Shown here piece after piece: positions 48,824 through 63,200 of a stretch of 64,000 nt of DNA. Origin of the DNA: Prunella strophiata (taxonomy: Eukaryota; Chordata; Aves; Passeriformes; Prunellidae); the NCBI GenBank assembly GCA_036583965.1, contig JAZBQD010000019.1:16135585-16199584 (forward strand), given 5' to 3'. Both the position numbers and the translations under genes were made by a program. The stretch's first letter is position 1. Each line of letters opens with the position of its first letter. The notes below the pieces were generated by a model that saw only the letters and a program-made list of their open reading frames with translations, had not been told where the DNA came from and ran no database searches.

Positions 48824-49754
48824 TTTGTGACTCTGTCTGAGATGCTGAACACCAGATGCACCACTCAGGTGTCACAACTGCAGAACAGTAAATACTGCAC
48901 TGAATATTGTGAAACATGAAGAAAACAGCTGGATCAAAAAAACTTCTACAATCAGAGTCATCTCAGGCTGGTGTGATAATGGCACATTTTAAAAGATCCT
49001 ATTTTTAATAAAATGTCAAATTCTGTCATCAAACACATAAATAATTTTAATAAGGAAAATGTAGGCTATATTGTACCATTAACAAACTCTATATATTGAG
49101 AACAAGAATATTTCAGGAGTCAGGATTTCAATGTCAAAAGAAAAATGCATCTGAATTAGCTTATAGTAGCTAATTACTATCCAATTACTAATATGCATAT
49201 GAATCAAAAACATGCCCATGTAACAGGTGACTGTTGTGTTTACATGTTTTAGCTGTTTTCTGTATCAGAAAATATGTGCTGAGAACAGTGCTGAAGTTGC
49301 AAGCATGGATGGTAACAAGCCCAGAAGGAGTAGAGGAGGAATTAATCTTGAGAAGAAATGATAAAATTTAGCAATAACAGGGAAATGGTCAGTTTCAGCA
49401 ACTCATCACTTGTATCTGCATTACTAGGGATATGAAAAGAGAGTGAAGAAAAATACTTGGGGGGTGGGGAGGGAGAAGAAGAACCACAGATTCACTGAAA
49501 AATGGGCCTTCCAAACACACTTACCTGGCATGCTTACCTTCCTCTTATTGTCACCTAATAATAATAAAAATATGTGTTTGGCTACAATCCATATGAGACA
49601 AAGCAATAAGCTGTTTCTCTCCTGGGGTCTCACCAAATGTGACAGCCTTAGTGAACAAAAGCAAAGTTTCCAGCACTGTTGGAGAAGAGATAACTTAGGA
49701 GCAGCTTCATTTTGATGACAGTCAAGAAGCAACTCAAAAAGAAAGGTATGAGAG

Positions 49755-49776
49755 TCACTGCCATAAATGGCAGTGA
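49755..49776. repeat. 10-bp inverted repeat with AA spacer
   Basis: Arms TCACTGCCAT and ATGGCAGTGA flank AA. Same geometry as the repeat at 39327-39348 but unrelated in sequence. Confidence 0.9.
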
Positions 49777-52752
49777 AGCAGTGGAGAGAAAAAAGAATAC
49801 CAGTGACAGACACCTGAGGGATCCCTAAGGATGACAGCCATAACAAATGACTTTAGAAAAAAAACCATGAATTAACAGTACTTCAAAACAAGCAAAAATG
49901 TCATTTACAAGTTGTGAGAAGGTCCTTTAAGTATGTGCACTTAAAAGGGCAATAGGTGCAGAGATCCTGCTCTTCATTCCTCATGCACAGACACTCTCCC
50001 AATCTCTTCAGCTAGATGGCTGGATGTACAGGAATTCTCTTTAAGTAATTCCAGTGTTCAGTGAGAAATAGGCACTACTGTGAAGAGACCATACTGACAA
50101 GTACTTATGGGCCAGAGAGAGAAATATATAAGCTTGAACAGCTACCAGAACATCTAAACTAGATACCCATAGATTTAAAATGAGTTTAGAGAGTTGAGCA
50201 TACATGCAGCACTGAAGTCCAGGTTATTCTAGAGATTAAAAATACTTCTAATTGCAGAGAGAACATGAATCAAGTAGACCAGCAGCTACTTCTTATCATT
50301 GCAGTACCAGCATTCTATTAACAAAAATGACCAAGCTGTTTCTTTAAACAAAATGCTTATTTTATACCTCCATTACTACATAGAACCAAAGAGTGAGAGC
50401 CACAGCATGGCCAACAGTGTAACAGGTAAAGCAAGTAACACAACAACAAAATAAATCTGTAATGTTCCTTAGTTACAAAGTGAGTTTCATCTTAAAACCC
50501 CAACAGCACTACCACCATTGTCCTAAGGTTTGAGGCATGAAAAAAAAATCCACATCAAACCCTGGCTGAATGGAGAGCAGATTAGCCTTGGTAGGTGGTG
50601 CTGCACTACTGATGTAAATCCATATACAATTAAAAAACCCCACCAAGTTTCAGGTGGTGACAAAGCTGGAGGAAGAAATTCCTGTCTTGTATGTGCCCAG
50701 TTACTCCATTTTTTTCTTTTTTTCTCCCTACCATCCAAGCTGTGCATGTACCTCTATTTTGAGATACCCTCAAATAAGGACAGCTCTTTACCTAGAACTT
50801 TACCTCAGCTGCCTTACAGCACAACAAAGGTAAAAGTAAATGGGAGTAACAAGTCATAAACAAGAGGTCAAAGGTTAGGACTTCTTCAGTCAGTTTTATC
50901 ACTAGAGCCAGCATCTTGCAGAAGGAGCTTTAAGATTTCATAATCATTTAAGATTTCACCTGCTTCCAGACAATTCCTACCACACTGCAATGCTCCAGAA
51001 GCAGCAGCCTAAGTGCACTATTGCCTAAGGCCAGGTTCTGACAGATTGCCTGTACTGGCATATGGGAAGCTGTATAAATGCCCTTACTCACCCATACAGA
51101 CACCAATGCTATAAAAGCAGATCTCTGTATCTTCTTTTATGAGGTTAGATGGGTTTTCTTCTCTCATTCAGTTCTGCCATATCTCATGTGTGTGGGGTGT
51201 AACTGTGTAATGGATGTGTGACATCCATGCACGTGTATGCAATTAATGTGCATTTCAGTAATTGGGAACCCCATTTTCTTTCACTATCAGCACTTCTGCT
51301 GCATATATGATCAGAAAGCACAATATGAACAGAATCAAAATACCCCCTTTATAAGCTGGAAAATATTATGTTGAGAACAAAATTGCACCTAGGTGCTTTA
51401 ACACTCTAAGACAGCACATCTAATAATCTGTAGTAGTAACAAACAGCAAGCATTATCTTGCTTGCAGTACAGCAGGTACACTGTTTCAAGAGACATTTGG
51501 AAAATGGTTCACAATTGCAATGGGGTTTTCATCAAAATGTACTCCCCAATTTCTTCTCTTTTAGCATGTGTTTACAGATTACTCAATTTTCTGACAAATA
51601 CTTATTTAATACTTTTGCTTAACAGAAAGATCACTAAGAAAAACAAAAATACTGATGGGGTGATCTCTAAAAAGGGTAAGGTACATACTCTTCCAACTTT
51701 TTTCTTTTCTTTCTGCAAGCTCCAAATGTTTGATTTATTGTCTGCTGACCAGTTCTGCAGATGCTACATGATCTGTAGAAGGACTTAGCCAGGGGACCTG
51801 GGGGGAATAGCTGGAATGAGATCAATAGTTCATGCAATAAGAAACATCCAGCTTTGGGTGTAAACTCAGAACAGAAGAAATGAAGTAGTGACATGATGTT
51901 CACTCCCGAAGATTAAAAGCACCGCTCTATGCTAATCTTGAGCATAATTCAATATATTCAGGAAATGTCTAATATTCACAAGATAGACTGCTTGTATAAG
52001 AAGAAACAACATCTTTCTTTTCAAGGGTACTGATTTCCCTTTCATTGGTTTGGGAAAGAGCATCCCTCTCCCACAGTAACATCAGTTCAAAAAACAGAAA
52101 CTAAATTTTATCCAAGGCCTCTGTTTACAGCACTTAAATCTTTTACCTTCAGCAGACCCTGTTAACAACATGCTTAAATGCTCTTCTGAATTAGGGCCAT
52201 AATTTAATTATCTATTGCATGAAATCAAGCTGGCAGCAGATTTTGAAATATTTCCTTGAAACATCCACAGATGTAGATTTATATAATTAAGCTCTTTTAG
52301 ATTATTTAATGAGGTTGCAAAAATGCACTAATAGTAATTTATCATTTGGAAGCTTGTGCTGTTGGACTTATGGTTACGAAGGCTGCCTGCTTAATAGAAC
52401 ACGGAGCCAGGAAAATGCATATTTGTGAAAAAAACTACCACCTTCTAAACATTTTACTTAAGGGCAATTTTGCTTTAATATTTAGAGTAAACAAAACAGA
52501 GTAGGATGCAGTGTACTATACAGACTTTATTTGTATCCACCTGGAATGACATCTATTACCCACTAGTAGATTCAAACATTGCAAACACTAACAAAATGTT
52601 CACATGACAAAACACAACTCAGTTTCTGCTCCTGCTTAGATCACTCACCACACATGGACATTTTGGGGATAGCAGGCATGTGGCATACACTGCAGGATCT
52701 CCCAACTGGGCAAATCAGCCCTATGGGATTTCAGGCAATTATATCAGAGGAA

Positions 52753-54245
52753 CACAGAATCATAGGAACCAGGCTGGAAGTGAAGAATCACCTGGTCCAA
52801 CCTTTTTTAGCAAAAGCATGGTCCAAATAAGATGTTCCAGCATCCTGTCCAGACAAATCTTAAGTGTCCAACATTTGGGAATTCACCACTTCCCTGGAGA
52901 TTCCAGTGGCTGATTGTTCTATATGTGAAATATATTCTTCTTCCATCCAATCAGCAATCTCCTTAGGGATAACCTTTACTCATTACTCTCAACTTTTCCA
53001 CATGACTCCTTGTAAAAAGTGAGTCTCCGTCGTCTTTCCAGCCACCCTTTAAATACTAGTGATAAGCTCTTCCCTAAGTCTTTCTTTCTCAAGGCTGAAC
53101 AAACTCAGCTCTCTGCTCCTTTCCTCATAAGGCCAGCTTCCCAGTCCCTGGATCACCTTTGTGGCCCTTTTCTGGACCCTTTGCAGCCTGTGCACAGCTT
53201 TTTTTTATAGCTGAGATCAAAACTGAACAAACTATTCCAGGTGTTACCTGATAATTGCTGAGTATAGTGACATCTTGATCTCTGCTGCTGATGCCCTTGT
53301 TGATGCAAACCAGCATCCTGTTGTCTTTACTATTCCACAGCAGTGCACTGCTCACTGAGACAGAGCTTGTTCACCAGGATCCCCAGGTGCCAATCCACAG
53401 AGTTGTTCACCAGTTGGTCAGATCCCAGCCTGTGCTGCACTCCTGGATAATGTTTTCCCAGGTTCAAAAACCTAAAACTTGTCCTTGTAGAGCTTCCTAA
53501 GGTTCTTGTGAGCCCACACTTCCAGCCTATCCAACTCATCCTGCAGGGTGGCTCTCCTTTCTCATGTGTCCACTTCCCCACTGTTGGTATCATCAGCCAC
53601 CTTCACCAGGGTGTGCTTGAGCCCATCTTCCAGATCACTTATGAAGATACTGAAGTGTTGTCCCCAATACCCCAGGGGGACCTCACTTGGGACAGGCTGC
53701 TGGTTTGAAAAGGAGCTACTTATCCCAACCCTGCTGCTGCCTGCCAGCCAGTTCCCCACCCACAGAGCACTTCTCTAGAGCCCAGCACACCAGTTTCTCT
53801 AGGGGGAGGCTGTGGAAAACCACAGTGAGAGCCTTGGAGAAATCCAGGTAGAGAATGCCTGCCAGGAGCCCCACATCAGCCAAGCAGGTTATTTACTTTG
53901 TCATGGAAGATGATAGAGTTTGTCAAGCACAATTTGCCCTTGGGGAATCCATGCTGTCTTTTCCCAACTGTGTGCTCCCTCTGACTTCACAGCTTCCAGG
54001 AGGATTCATTACACATTTTCCCAAGGACTGAAGTGAGACTGATGTGTCTGCAATTTCCTGGATCCTCTTTCAAGCCCTTCTTGTAGATGGGGGTGACCCT
54101 TGCCTTCTTCCAATTTTCTGGGATGTCCCCTGATCTCCACAACTTCTCAAAGATTATGGAGAGTGGCCTCATAATGACATCAGCTAGCTCCCTTAACATC
54201 CTCAGGCAGATATTGTCAGGGCCCATTGATTTGTAGGGGTGAAGC
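52753..54245 (-). mobile_element. CR1 LINE, 5'-truncated, with decayed reverse transcriptase and full 3' end
   Basis: On the minus strand the right-hand part reads RELADVIMRPLSIIFEKLWR, then SGDIPENWKKARVTPIYKKG and KEDPGN, the fingers region of CR1 ORF2 reverse transcriptase. Further down come QHGFPKGKLCLTN, LYLDFSKAL, a DLEDG-KHTL-K-ADDT stretch, and finally GLGSWPYEERSRELSLFSLE, the CR1 C-terminal signature. These pieces sit in different frames with stops, so the copy is dead. The left end (CACAGAATCATAGGAACC on the plus strand) is the typical CR1 3' terminus in reverse complement. The insertion lies in the 5' intron, in the same orientation as SLC24A4. The 5' truncation is usual for CR1. 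Confidence 0.9.
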
Positions 54246-57200
54246 AACATGGCTTGTTCTTGCAATCTTGTCTCTCAGAGTTCAAAATACTCAGTTCTTT
54301 CCCTAAGAAATTCATATTCAACAAGGGCTTCAAGGCATACAATTTACATACAAGTGTCCAAAATCATAAAAGTAATGCTGACCACTGAGTGTCTGGAAAG
54401 GACAGGCTTGGTTGCAGTTCCAAAGGTAAGAGGACATAATGGAAATGCTCTCCTATAGCAGAGGAACATGGCTATAAGCTCTTGAGTGTGCCTACTCAGG
54501 TACTCTATGTTTCCTTTTTATTAGTTTGGCTGGTCAGATGAATTTCTACTTCCTCTGCTAGAGTGCACCCATCTGACTGAGAGGAGGTGGACTTGCTTTT
54601 CACAGAGGAGAGAACAGAGAACATGGTAGGACTATAAAAACTATAAAGAAAGAAAACAAAGTATTCCAGCTTTTATGTTCAACAAACATATACACTCACG
54701 TTAAAAAAACCCCACATTAATATTTGTTTTCTAGTCAAATACACTCAATCAGAACATCCATACTACTGAACAGACAGAACCATGCCAGTATTGATACATG
54801 GGTCTGGGAGGTGAGGGACACTCCCCCAAAAGGGATAAGATAAATAACTGAACTTGAGGGAGGAGCTGTAAGGGTAGAGGGAGAGAGGCACAAATGGCAC
54901 CACATCAGTTTCTGGTGATGGACCAATTTCCTTAGATTTCCCATAAAAACACTCTCTCAACTCCTCTAGTTAAAAAGATCCACACTAAAGTAAGTGCCCC
55001 AAGTTTATTACAGTTTACATTCTTCAGATGGAAGAAGCATTACTATGTGTGCCTAAAAATTAAGCATCTAATTACTACCTACTCAGCTGGAAGATACTTT
55101 GCAAGTGAAACCAGTAAGTAATGAAGCATGCAGAAAGCCTGCAGTCCACACATATTAGTGACATTCCACACAGAAGCTAGTGGCAATGTACAATGAGAAT
55201 ATGACTGGGAATTATTTAAATACACAATTCAAAAACATATAGTATGAATAAGATATATAATGCTGCTACTGACAGATCATGTGTGCATGCTCAGAAGAAC
55301 AAGGAATCACTAAAAAAAAAAACCCTCAAAGGTATACTGGTTAGAGATATCCAGATGGATAGTCCAGTGTGTAAGGCACAGTCTCAGCTTTTGTAGACTT
55401 GGCCTTCTGAAGAACTGAATCTTTCAGAGCAGATTTCAATCACAAGGGAAGGGAACTGAGCAACAGCAGCACTGGTGGCTGGGCTGCCTGACTAAAGGAA
55501 CCTGCATGACAGATTTGGTGATGAGTGGCATTTGAGGAGGGAGTAAGCAATGCCTGCTTGGTGAGAAAAGTAGATTTGGAGCACTCTATATTAAGAATGC
55601 TTAGAAGATGAATTGCCACTCTGGAAGAGCAAGGAGAGAACAAGAGTCCTAAAATATTTCTAGTGTCCAATATGAGATCCAAATCCTGGCAGGAAGCATC
55701 AGCTGCCATTTTTAAATCACATTCTCCATATGGAGATGGTGACAGTACTCACAATATCCTAATTCTTACTTCCTAAACTTCCTCCCTCTACTATATATAC
55801 ATATGTAATCAGTAAGAAATTAATAAAGGAAATGTCCAGGTATATGACACATCTCTTGTCACTTCCTCTTATGAGACAGAGTAGTGATTGCTGCAGCAAC
55901 AAATGAGACAGCAAAATGTCATTCAAAGTCACATATACACAAATTCTTCTAAAAATATAGAAGAGTCTCTTGAAGACAGAAACTCACAAAAACCTAAGAT
56001 AAGTCAAAGCAAACTGAAAAGTCATGGATTAAAAAAATGTAAAGGAATACAATGCAGCAGCAAATTAAGAAAGAAGCTGGTCACATTTCTTTCTACCATC
56101 TTAGTTTGGCCATTACCAAAATGTACTTAGAACTGTGTCTCTAGAGATTGAATTTCATTCACACAACACACAAAGGATGCTTGTTCTAGAACAGAAAAGT
56201 AAGACCCCAGATTCATCTATCAGTGTACAAGTCTTTTGGGATGCTTGTCTCCACTGAGGATAAATATGGTCTACATGACCATCAATCTCAATTTTAAACA
56301 GTTAATGTCACTTGCAAGCTACTCTTACCATAAACAACCAACATAATATGAACCAAATTTTTAATAGGAAGTGCTTACTACTGTCTAGAGAGCCAAATAT
56401 TAAACAGGCAAAGAAAAAAATTCAACTACACTGTCCTCACTATTTGTGAAAACATGAATATTATTTAAAATTTGCAGCTGAATAAATACAGCATAATATG
56501 TGGTATGTAATTTGAAATGTCTATAATTTAGTCATTAAGTATTTTCAGGGAGGAGTTATTTCAAATGCAATGTTCTATTTGAGAAACAATTTAAGTGTAT
56601 CTTGGGTATAACATATCTGCCTAGTATCAAACCTTCTGTGGTTCTGACTGTCTTTCTGTTGTAGTATTCTGCAGCTTCCATTACTGTAGCATAGCATTTC
56701 TGTCTAAAGCACAAAACCTCATTGTACATTTGTGAGACTTTTAGTCAAAGTCCACAAATGAGGCCTGAAACAGAGAATTATATGAGCACAATGAAATTTT
56801 GGGCTAAAGCAGGATTAATACAGAACTTGAGTAAATAAAAGAAATGATCCAGAAAGTTTGCATTAGCAGATACCTGTCCCTGGAGGAAGCACAAATTCAG
56901 CACCTCCCTATTTATCTTGCAGGTCCCCAAGGCACTTTCAGCTGCACAGAGCTACGACCTCCACATGGGGAAAGAGACAACTACATTCCACCTGGGCAAC
57001 ACTACACTCCAGCAGCAAGGTGAAACAGCACTGAAACCTTCCAAAGCCTCCAGAGGGACTAGATGAATTAGGTGTGTTCACAGCACTCCTTACACACACC
57101 TCAGTAAGACTGAATTCAGCACAAGCTACTGTTACTATGACCATTTTCATTAAAAAGTTAAATCCTTCTGCTTCCAGACTAGTTCTCTCACACCTCACTG

Positions 57201-60200
57201 GTCACTAATTCAAGGTAGTATCACTTTTCCTAAAAGAACCCAAAAGATACAGACTTTAACTATGTCAACTACAGCCCTAAAGCTGATTCATACAGCAGAA
57301 CACTTTTGCATCTTTGCAAATTTACTATTAAGTCTGTCCAAAATGAGTGAGAAAGTGCAAAGTGAGCAAGGCAAAACAGCTCCACAGTTCCCAGCCTGCC
57401 CCACAAGAACTGCAAACTTTTGAACAGAACTTTTCTCCTACACTCAGAGACTGTTGTTCTCTGCTGCTTTACTGTCCTTCATCTGTTCCTTGTGCCTACT
57501 GTGAAAGATTCTGTGGTGAGGGCAACTCATCCACTTGCCAAAAGCTCCTTTTGTGTTCAAAAGTCCTCCCCAACTTTAGTTGGTATAATTCGGGTTTGGA
57601 GGCCTACATCATTTCAGAAAGAAAATAAAGTTCTTCTAAAACACAGCAGAAAGTTTTATTTAACTTTTCCCCTACTACTGAAGTGCCAAGATACCCAGGT
57701 ACCTAAGGATGCACTTGGTGAGATTGGCAAAGACATCTAACTCCAACTGAAACCCAGAGAAATGGACACATTTACTCCAAAGACTTCATAGAGAATCTGT
57801 GTTTACCTAAGTATTGAGGTCCTGAAAATCCCAGTCTACATCCCATTTCCCTTTCCTGTTCAAGAGAATTCTACTTACTGACTTTTATGAGAATAGAATC
57901 TATTAGTTTTCAGTAATATACCCACTTATTTCACAGTCAGAGATACAATTTCTATGGACAGGAGTACAACTCGCACTACAAGAACATTTTGCTTTATTAC
58001 ACTGCCACTATCTGTTCCATAGCTTTGGATGCACAGAAATAGGTAAAGAAATCAAACTTTAGGGATGACACAGTGCTTTCAGACCACAGAGAACACTTTC
58101 TAACGTCATCTGGCCCTTTTCCACAGGCCAAGGACAACAAACAGCCTCAAACACAGAGATTTACAGTTTCTGTTTTACCACCCAAAGTCATCTAACAAGA
58201 TTCAAGGTACTTCTGAGCACTAGGCAGCACAGTAAGATCAGTTTTCATCATTTGAGAGGGAAACACTTCTAGCAACGGTTACTTTGCTTTCCACTAGACA
58301 AATTAGTTTCACTGTGATCTTTTCAGATGTATAACTCATGAATTTTAAGTTGGTTGTAAAAGTCCAGAGAAATGCAATTTAGCATCTTCCATCTGTACAG
58401 ATTTAAACACTCTTCTAGAACAGCAACTGTAATAGTTTTGAAATGTCCTTTTCCTTGGTTCTCTTCCTTCCTCCTCCTTATCTACACACTAACAGTTTTG
58501 ATGACACAGGGATATTTCAGTATTTAACAATGAAACTGAGCACATCAATGTTTTCACTATATAATTAATGGAGGAAAGATAAACACCTGACAGTAATCAT
58601 GATTTTGTCTGACTTAATATCAGAGCAACTTCACTGTTTAAAATTATGAATAACCTTCACAGACTGCTATGGAGTCCTACTGTGAAAGAAAAATTATTTC
58701 ACAGAAAATTATGAGAAAACTTTAACTTTTTTGTCTTTGTAAGGTACATTAGTTACATGAATCGAGAATGTCTGAGAATGCCAAAATAAAGGATATTTCT
58801 CCCAGTGGAATTAAGATTTTAATACTTTGCCTTTGATCTGAATTACACAGTATTTTTTAAATCCAAGAGCACAAAATTCCAGACTTCCGTAAATAACCTG
58901 AAGCCTGCTAGCACAAATCTGCCAACTAACAAATCCCTCTTCATCTCTCCAAAGGCTGCATTTTTAAAGGTCATTAGATGGTCAGCTCACACACTAGATT
59001 TACAGACCATGTAAATATAACAGACAAAAGACATATAAAACCTCCATTTCCCATTTTGAGTAGAGTGCTTCTTAAGAGATATCATCCCTCGTGTAAATCA
59101 GAGAAGCTGCATGCAGGTACTATCCATGCAGTAATAGCAAGATCCCAACTTTTACACTGGATAAGGCAGCCCAGGCTGAATTTGCTGTGTTTGAAGGGGT
59201 CCTACTGATGTGAACAAAGGCTTCAGTACAGCACAACACCAAAATATTCCTCTAAAGAAGAAAAAAACCCAACAAACTCAAAACCTTCAATTTCTGCCTA
59301 AGACCCTGTTTTTTCTGAAACATGAAGGATCCCAATGGATACTCAAGGCATTGCAAAGGTCTCAGCTCTCAACAAGATCAACAACTTCAGGTCAATTACA
59401 TGTTCAGTGCTAAAGTTCTGCATAAATGCTGACTAAACCCGAATATTGGCTCAAGTGAGCCAAATGACATCATGAATTAGATCCACCTTACTTAAAAATC
59501 TGCCCTTCAAACCAAAATGAACTCACTGCAGTATGGATTGTTGTAACAAACTTCCAGGTCCAGACAGCTTTGTCCTGAAGCAGAAATGGTCCCCTCAGCT
59601 ACTGCTGTGTATGCCACTACCTCAACCCCAACACTCCACTCCACAGCTTTTGTTTTCAAAAAGTAGATCAAGAAAATATAATCTGAACAAAAAAATAACC
59701 AAACACCTAAAGTAAATACAAACATCTAAACCCAGACATACATTCAGATTAACTTTGCAAGATTGGACTATTCCCCTAATACTGAAGTGTGACCATGTTT
59801 GCATGGGTCATTTCACTTCAGCTCTGCCTCCAGCCTGTCCTCAGCACTATGTGGGAGGTTTACACTAATCAGCTTTTTCTGAAGTTTAAATTGCAGCATC
59901 ACATCAACAGCTGTTACACAACATCAAGAAATAGGAGCTTGTGCAGATTTATGAAATCCAACCCGGTGCTATTTTCAAGCCTCTGAATTAGCAGATATTT
60001 TTCCCCATAAAATTATTCAACGTCATCAAGTTAAATATTTTAGTTAAGAACTAATAAATACAGTGATGCATGATGTTCTAAAAAGCCAGAGCTATTTTAC
60101 AGTTAGCATAAACTTACCAGCAATTAATACCTTACAACAGTACGATTTTTCTCACAGCTTTAATTATGTGTTTGTAACTTCATTTATTGGAGAGTGAAAT

Positions 60201-63200
60201 TTTTCCAAAAAGGAGAAAAGGATACTACTTTTCCAATTATGTTTAAAGAAAACCAAATTATCCAAATTATCCTCTTGTAAAGCATACACCATACAGTTTA
60301 ACAGCCAGTAAAGCCAAATTCCAAATTTCTATTCTTGGATTTTGTTACTTTGCAGCTGTAAAGGTGTCTGGCACTCACAGCAGCATCTGAAGGAACACCT
60401 ATGGCATTTAAGCCTTTTACATTCTTTGAAAATCTTTCAGGTAAGAGAATTTTTCTCTAAAGGAAAAATAGGGGGGAAAAAACCAAAAGAGAGAGAAAAT
60501 GAAGTCAAACGTGTCCAGTCAAAGCACACATGTGTTCACGTATCAGTCTTCAGGAAGAATCAAAACATAGTGTAACTCTTGTTAATCTCATAATTGCAAG
60601 AGGCTTTTACCCATGGCTGTTAAATAATACGATCCAAATGCCTCTCCAAGATTAAGTATATAAAGCCACTGTGCAACTAAAATAGCAAGACACCAAAGGG
60701 TATTCTACACCATTTGCATAAAGAAGAGAAAGATGCCTATTGTTTCCTTAATATTGAAGTACATTTACTAACAGAATATAAATGCATTCTTTGGGAACAT
60801 AATGACTGTAACTTCGAATTTTTACTCCTGTAAATGCCTAGTGTGATTACATTACTTTAAAGCAAGCAATCCATTTGCTTTTCCCATATAAAAGATCCAT
60901 TTTACAGACAGAAAAGAAGGAAAGGTATTTTTGCAAAGGAAAAAATGAAATAATCAGAGCAATGAACTGAATAATCTAAGGGCAAGAAACAGGTGCCTCA
61001 TTGACAAGCTACATCATATTTACACTTATTCTAAATCAGAATTTATATTGTGGCACCTAAGTAGTTACAAATCTACCATTGGGAAATCCAAGATCATCTT
61101 CACTCTCTATGGAGAACAAGGCTTACTACTTTGAAGATGCTTTCCATGTTCAGAGCCCAATCTAAACAGGTAATATTTGCAGAAGAAATAGAGGTCAAGG
61201 TTCCCAGCTAGTGTTGAATTATATTTTTGCTCCCTGGGGAATAAAAAAAAAAAGTTTTTTTTCCTGGAGTGAAGGAATATAGGGTAAAGTTCCACAGAAA
61301 TTCACTGCTGCAGGCACAGCTAGAATTGAGGATTTTTTGGTCCCCAAATCATACTGAAACACTGGATCTCAATCTCTTGCAGCAAAGACTGGTGTATAAG
61401 GTTATTGTTCAGCTCTGTACATTTCATGTCAATGCACAGAACCACTGATTCTACAGCTACTATAATAAAATTACCATTAACACAAGAGATTTACAAAATA
61501 TCTATTACTTACAAAATGAGATGCAAGATTTTGTTGTTAAAAAACTCTAAATAAGACAAACAAAAAACCTCTCTCCACTTAGTGACTGAACTTAGTCTAC
61601 TGTACTAAACAGACGATAATCTGGTTTCTTATAACAATGCCCAAGATCTCAGTTTGGGGTGATGTCTGTAGGCACTCCAGGATCAGGACATACCACCCTA
61701 TTACAGTCTGAGCCCAGTGAGACATCACAAGCCTCAGCACAGACAGGCACACAGCCAGTATTGTCCAACACAGCCATTTCCCCTCCACACTTTGGATCCA
61801 GGAGGGTCTCTTCTCTTCCACAAGTTATCAGATGTGCAGCCTCTCACAGCTGAAAACCCTTTGGAGGATGGAATTAACCCACAGAGCTGAGCCCCTGGCA
61901 GGAAGCATCCTCAGAGCTGTACTGCAGTGCTCAATTCACAGTGCAGCCTGGAGTCAGCAATGCAGCACAACCAAAATATCTGGAATTGGTCACTGAATGG
62001 AAGGGAAGAATTTTAGTTGTGAAGATTACAATCTTATTTGTAAGAAGCATAGAGGACATACATCATTGTTCTCATTCCACCTATAATTTCATCCCAGAAT
62101 AACAGTAATGCTAGTGGCATTTGTGTAGTATTCAATCCAGCAACAGGTAGAATGAGGGAGAAAACACTGAATTTTGAAAGTCTTCAACAAAACCAAAAGG
62201 TTCTGCAAATAATTTCATGTACTCCACCAAATCTGAACAATTTCAAAAGCCACTGAGCTTATATAGAAACTTACATAGTACTTTTTAAGACCCAGAAAAG
62301 CTTGTATGATATGCTCAACTATCCTTTTTCAATATAACATCTTTCTTACATGTGCAAATTGGTTTTGTACCTGTATGTAAGGAACAACTGGTGAAACACT
62401 GAGTAAAAAGGATTTCACAAGCAGTTATTTAGCAGAGACTTAATCATTCTTTAGCCAGTCTGCATTTTTTTCTTTAAAGCAAATTAGAGTCCAGAGTGCA
62501 AAATGGGTATCGTGACTTGTTACCAGCTGTCAGCACTCCTTTCAACCTAAGCAATTTGAGGTTCTGCTACCTCCTAGATCACATGAAATATAATATTATT
62601 TTGACTGAAAAACCCCCCTAAGACAACAGAAAAATAAAACTGAGTTGGGTGACCAGGGTTGGTGCTGCTCAGAAGATAACAGTGAACCAAGTTGACTGAT
62701 TTCCCATTACCAGTCTGCTGTCCTGCAGAGAAAGCAGCCCAGCTCCAACCTTTAATTACCTAAGTAGTACTTACTAAACTTAGTTGCCCTAAATATCCAC
62801 AGATTAAAGCAGTTCTGGAGATGATCCCAGATAGTCTTTCCAAGTAAGAACTCTCTCATCACGTGCTATTACTAAACAATCCTGTACAACCAAATAACTA
62901 TAGTAAACACAGAGGGAATTGAAAAACACAATTGATTAACTGATTACCTTCAAATCTGAAATACATATTCTGCACTCCGAAGTCAATTGGCCTAAATAAA
63001 CCTTTCCCTCACCCTCCATGAAATAAAAATAATAAAAATAATTTTCAAAGAGCTTTGAGTCAGGCACAAGCACAGGTTTGTTCACACACAAGAAAATACT
63101 ACTGACCATTTTCTTTCCCTTTTCAGCCTACAAGCAGCAAGAGGTCCTCATTTTACTTCTGGTAGGGCAACAGAGTGTTGGCATTTTACACAGTCCCTCT

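Noticed and set aside
49424..49846. 140-codon minus-strand frame
   Set aside because: No recognisable motif, and it crosses a G/C-run and inverted repeat; likely fortuitous.
53987..54265. 92-codon frame with reverse-transcriptase similarity as a host gene
   Set aside because: It is part of a truncated CR1 element with frameshifts and stops further along.
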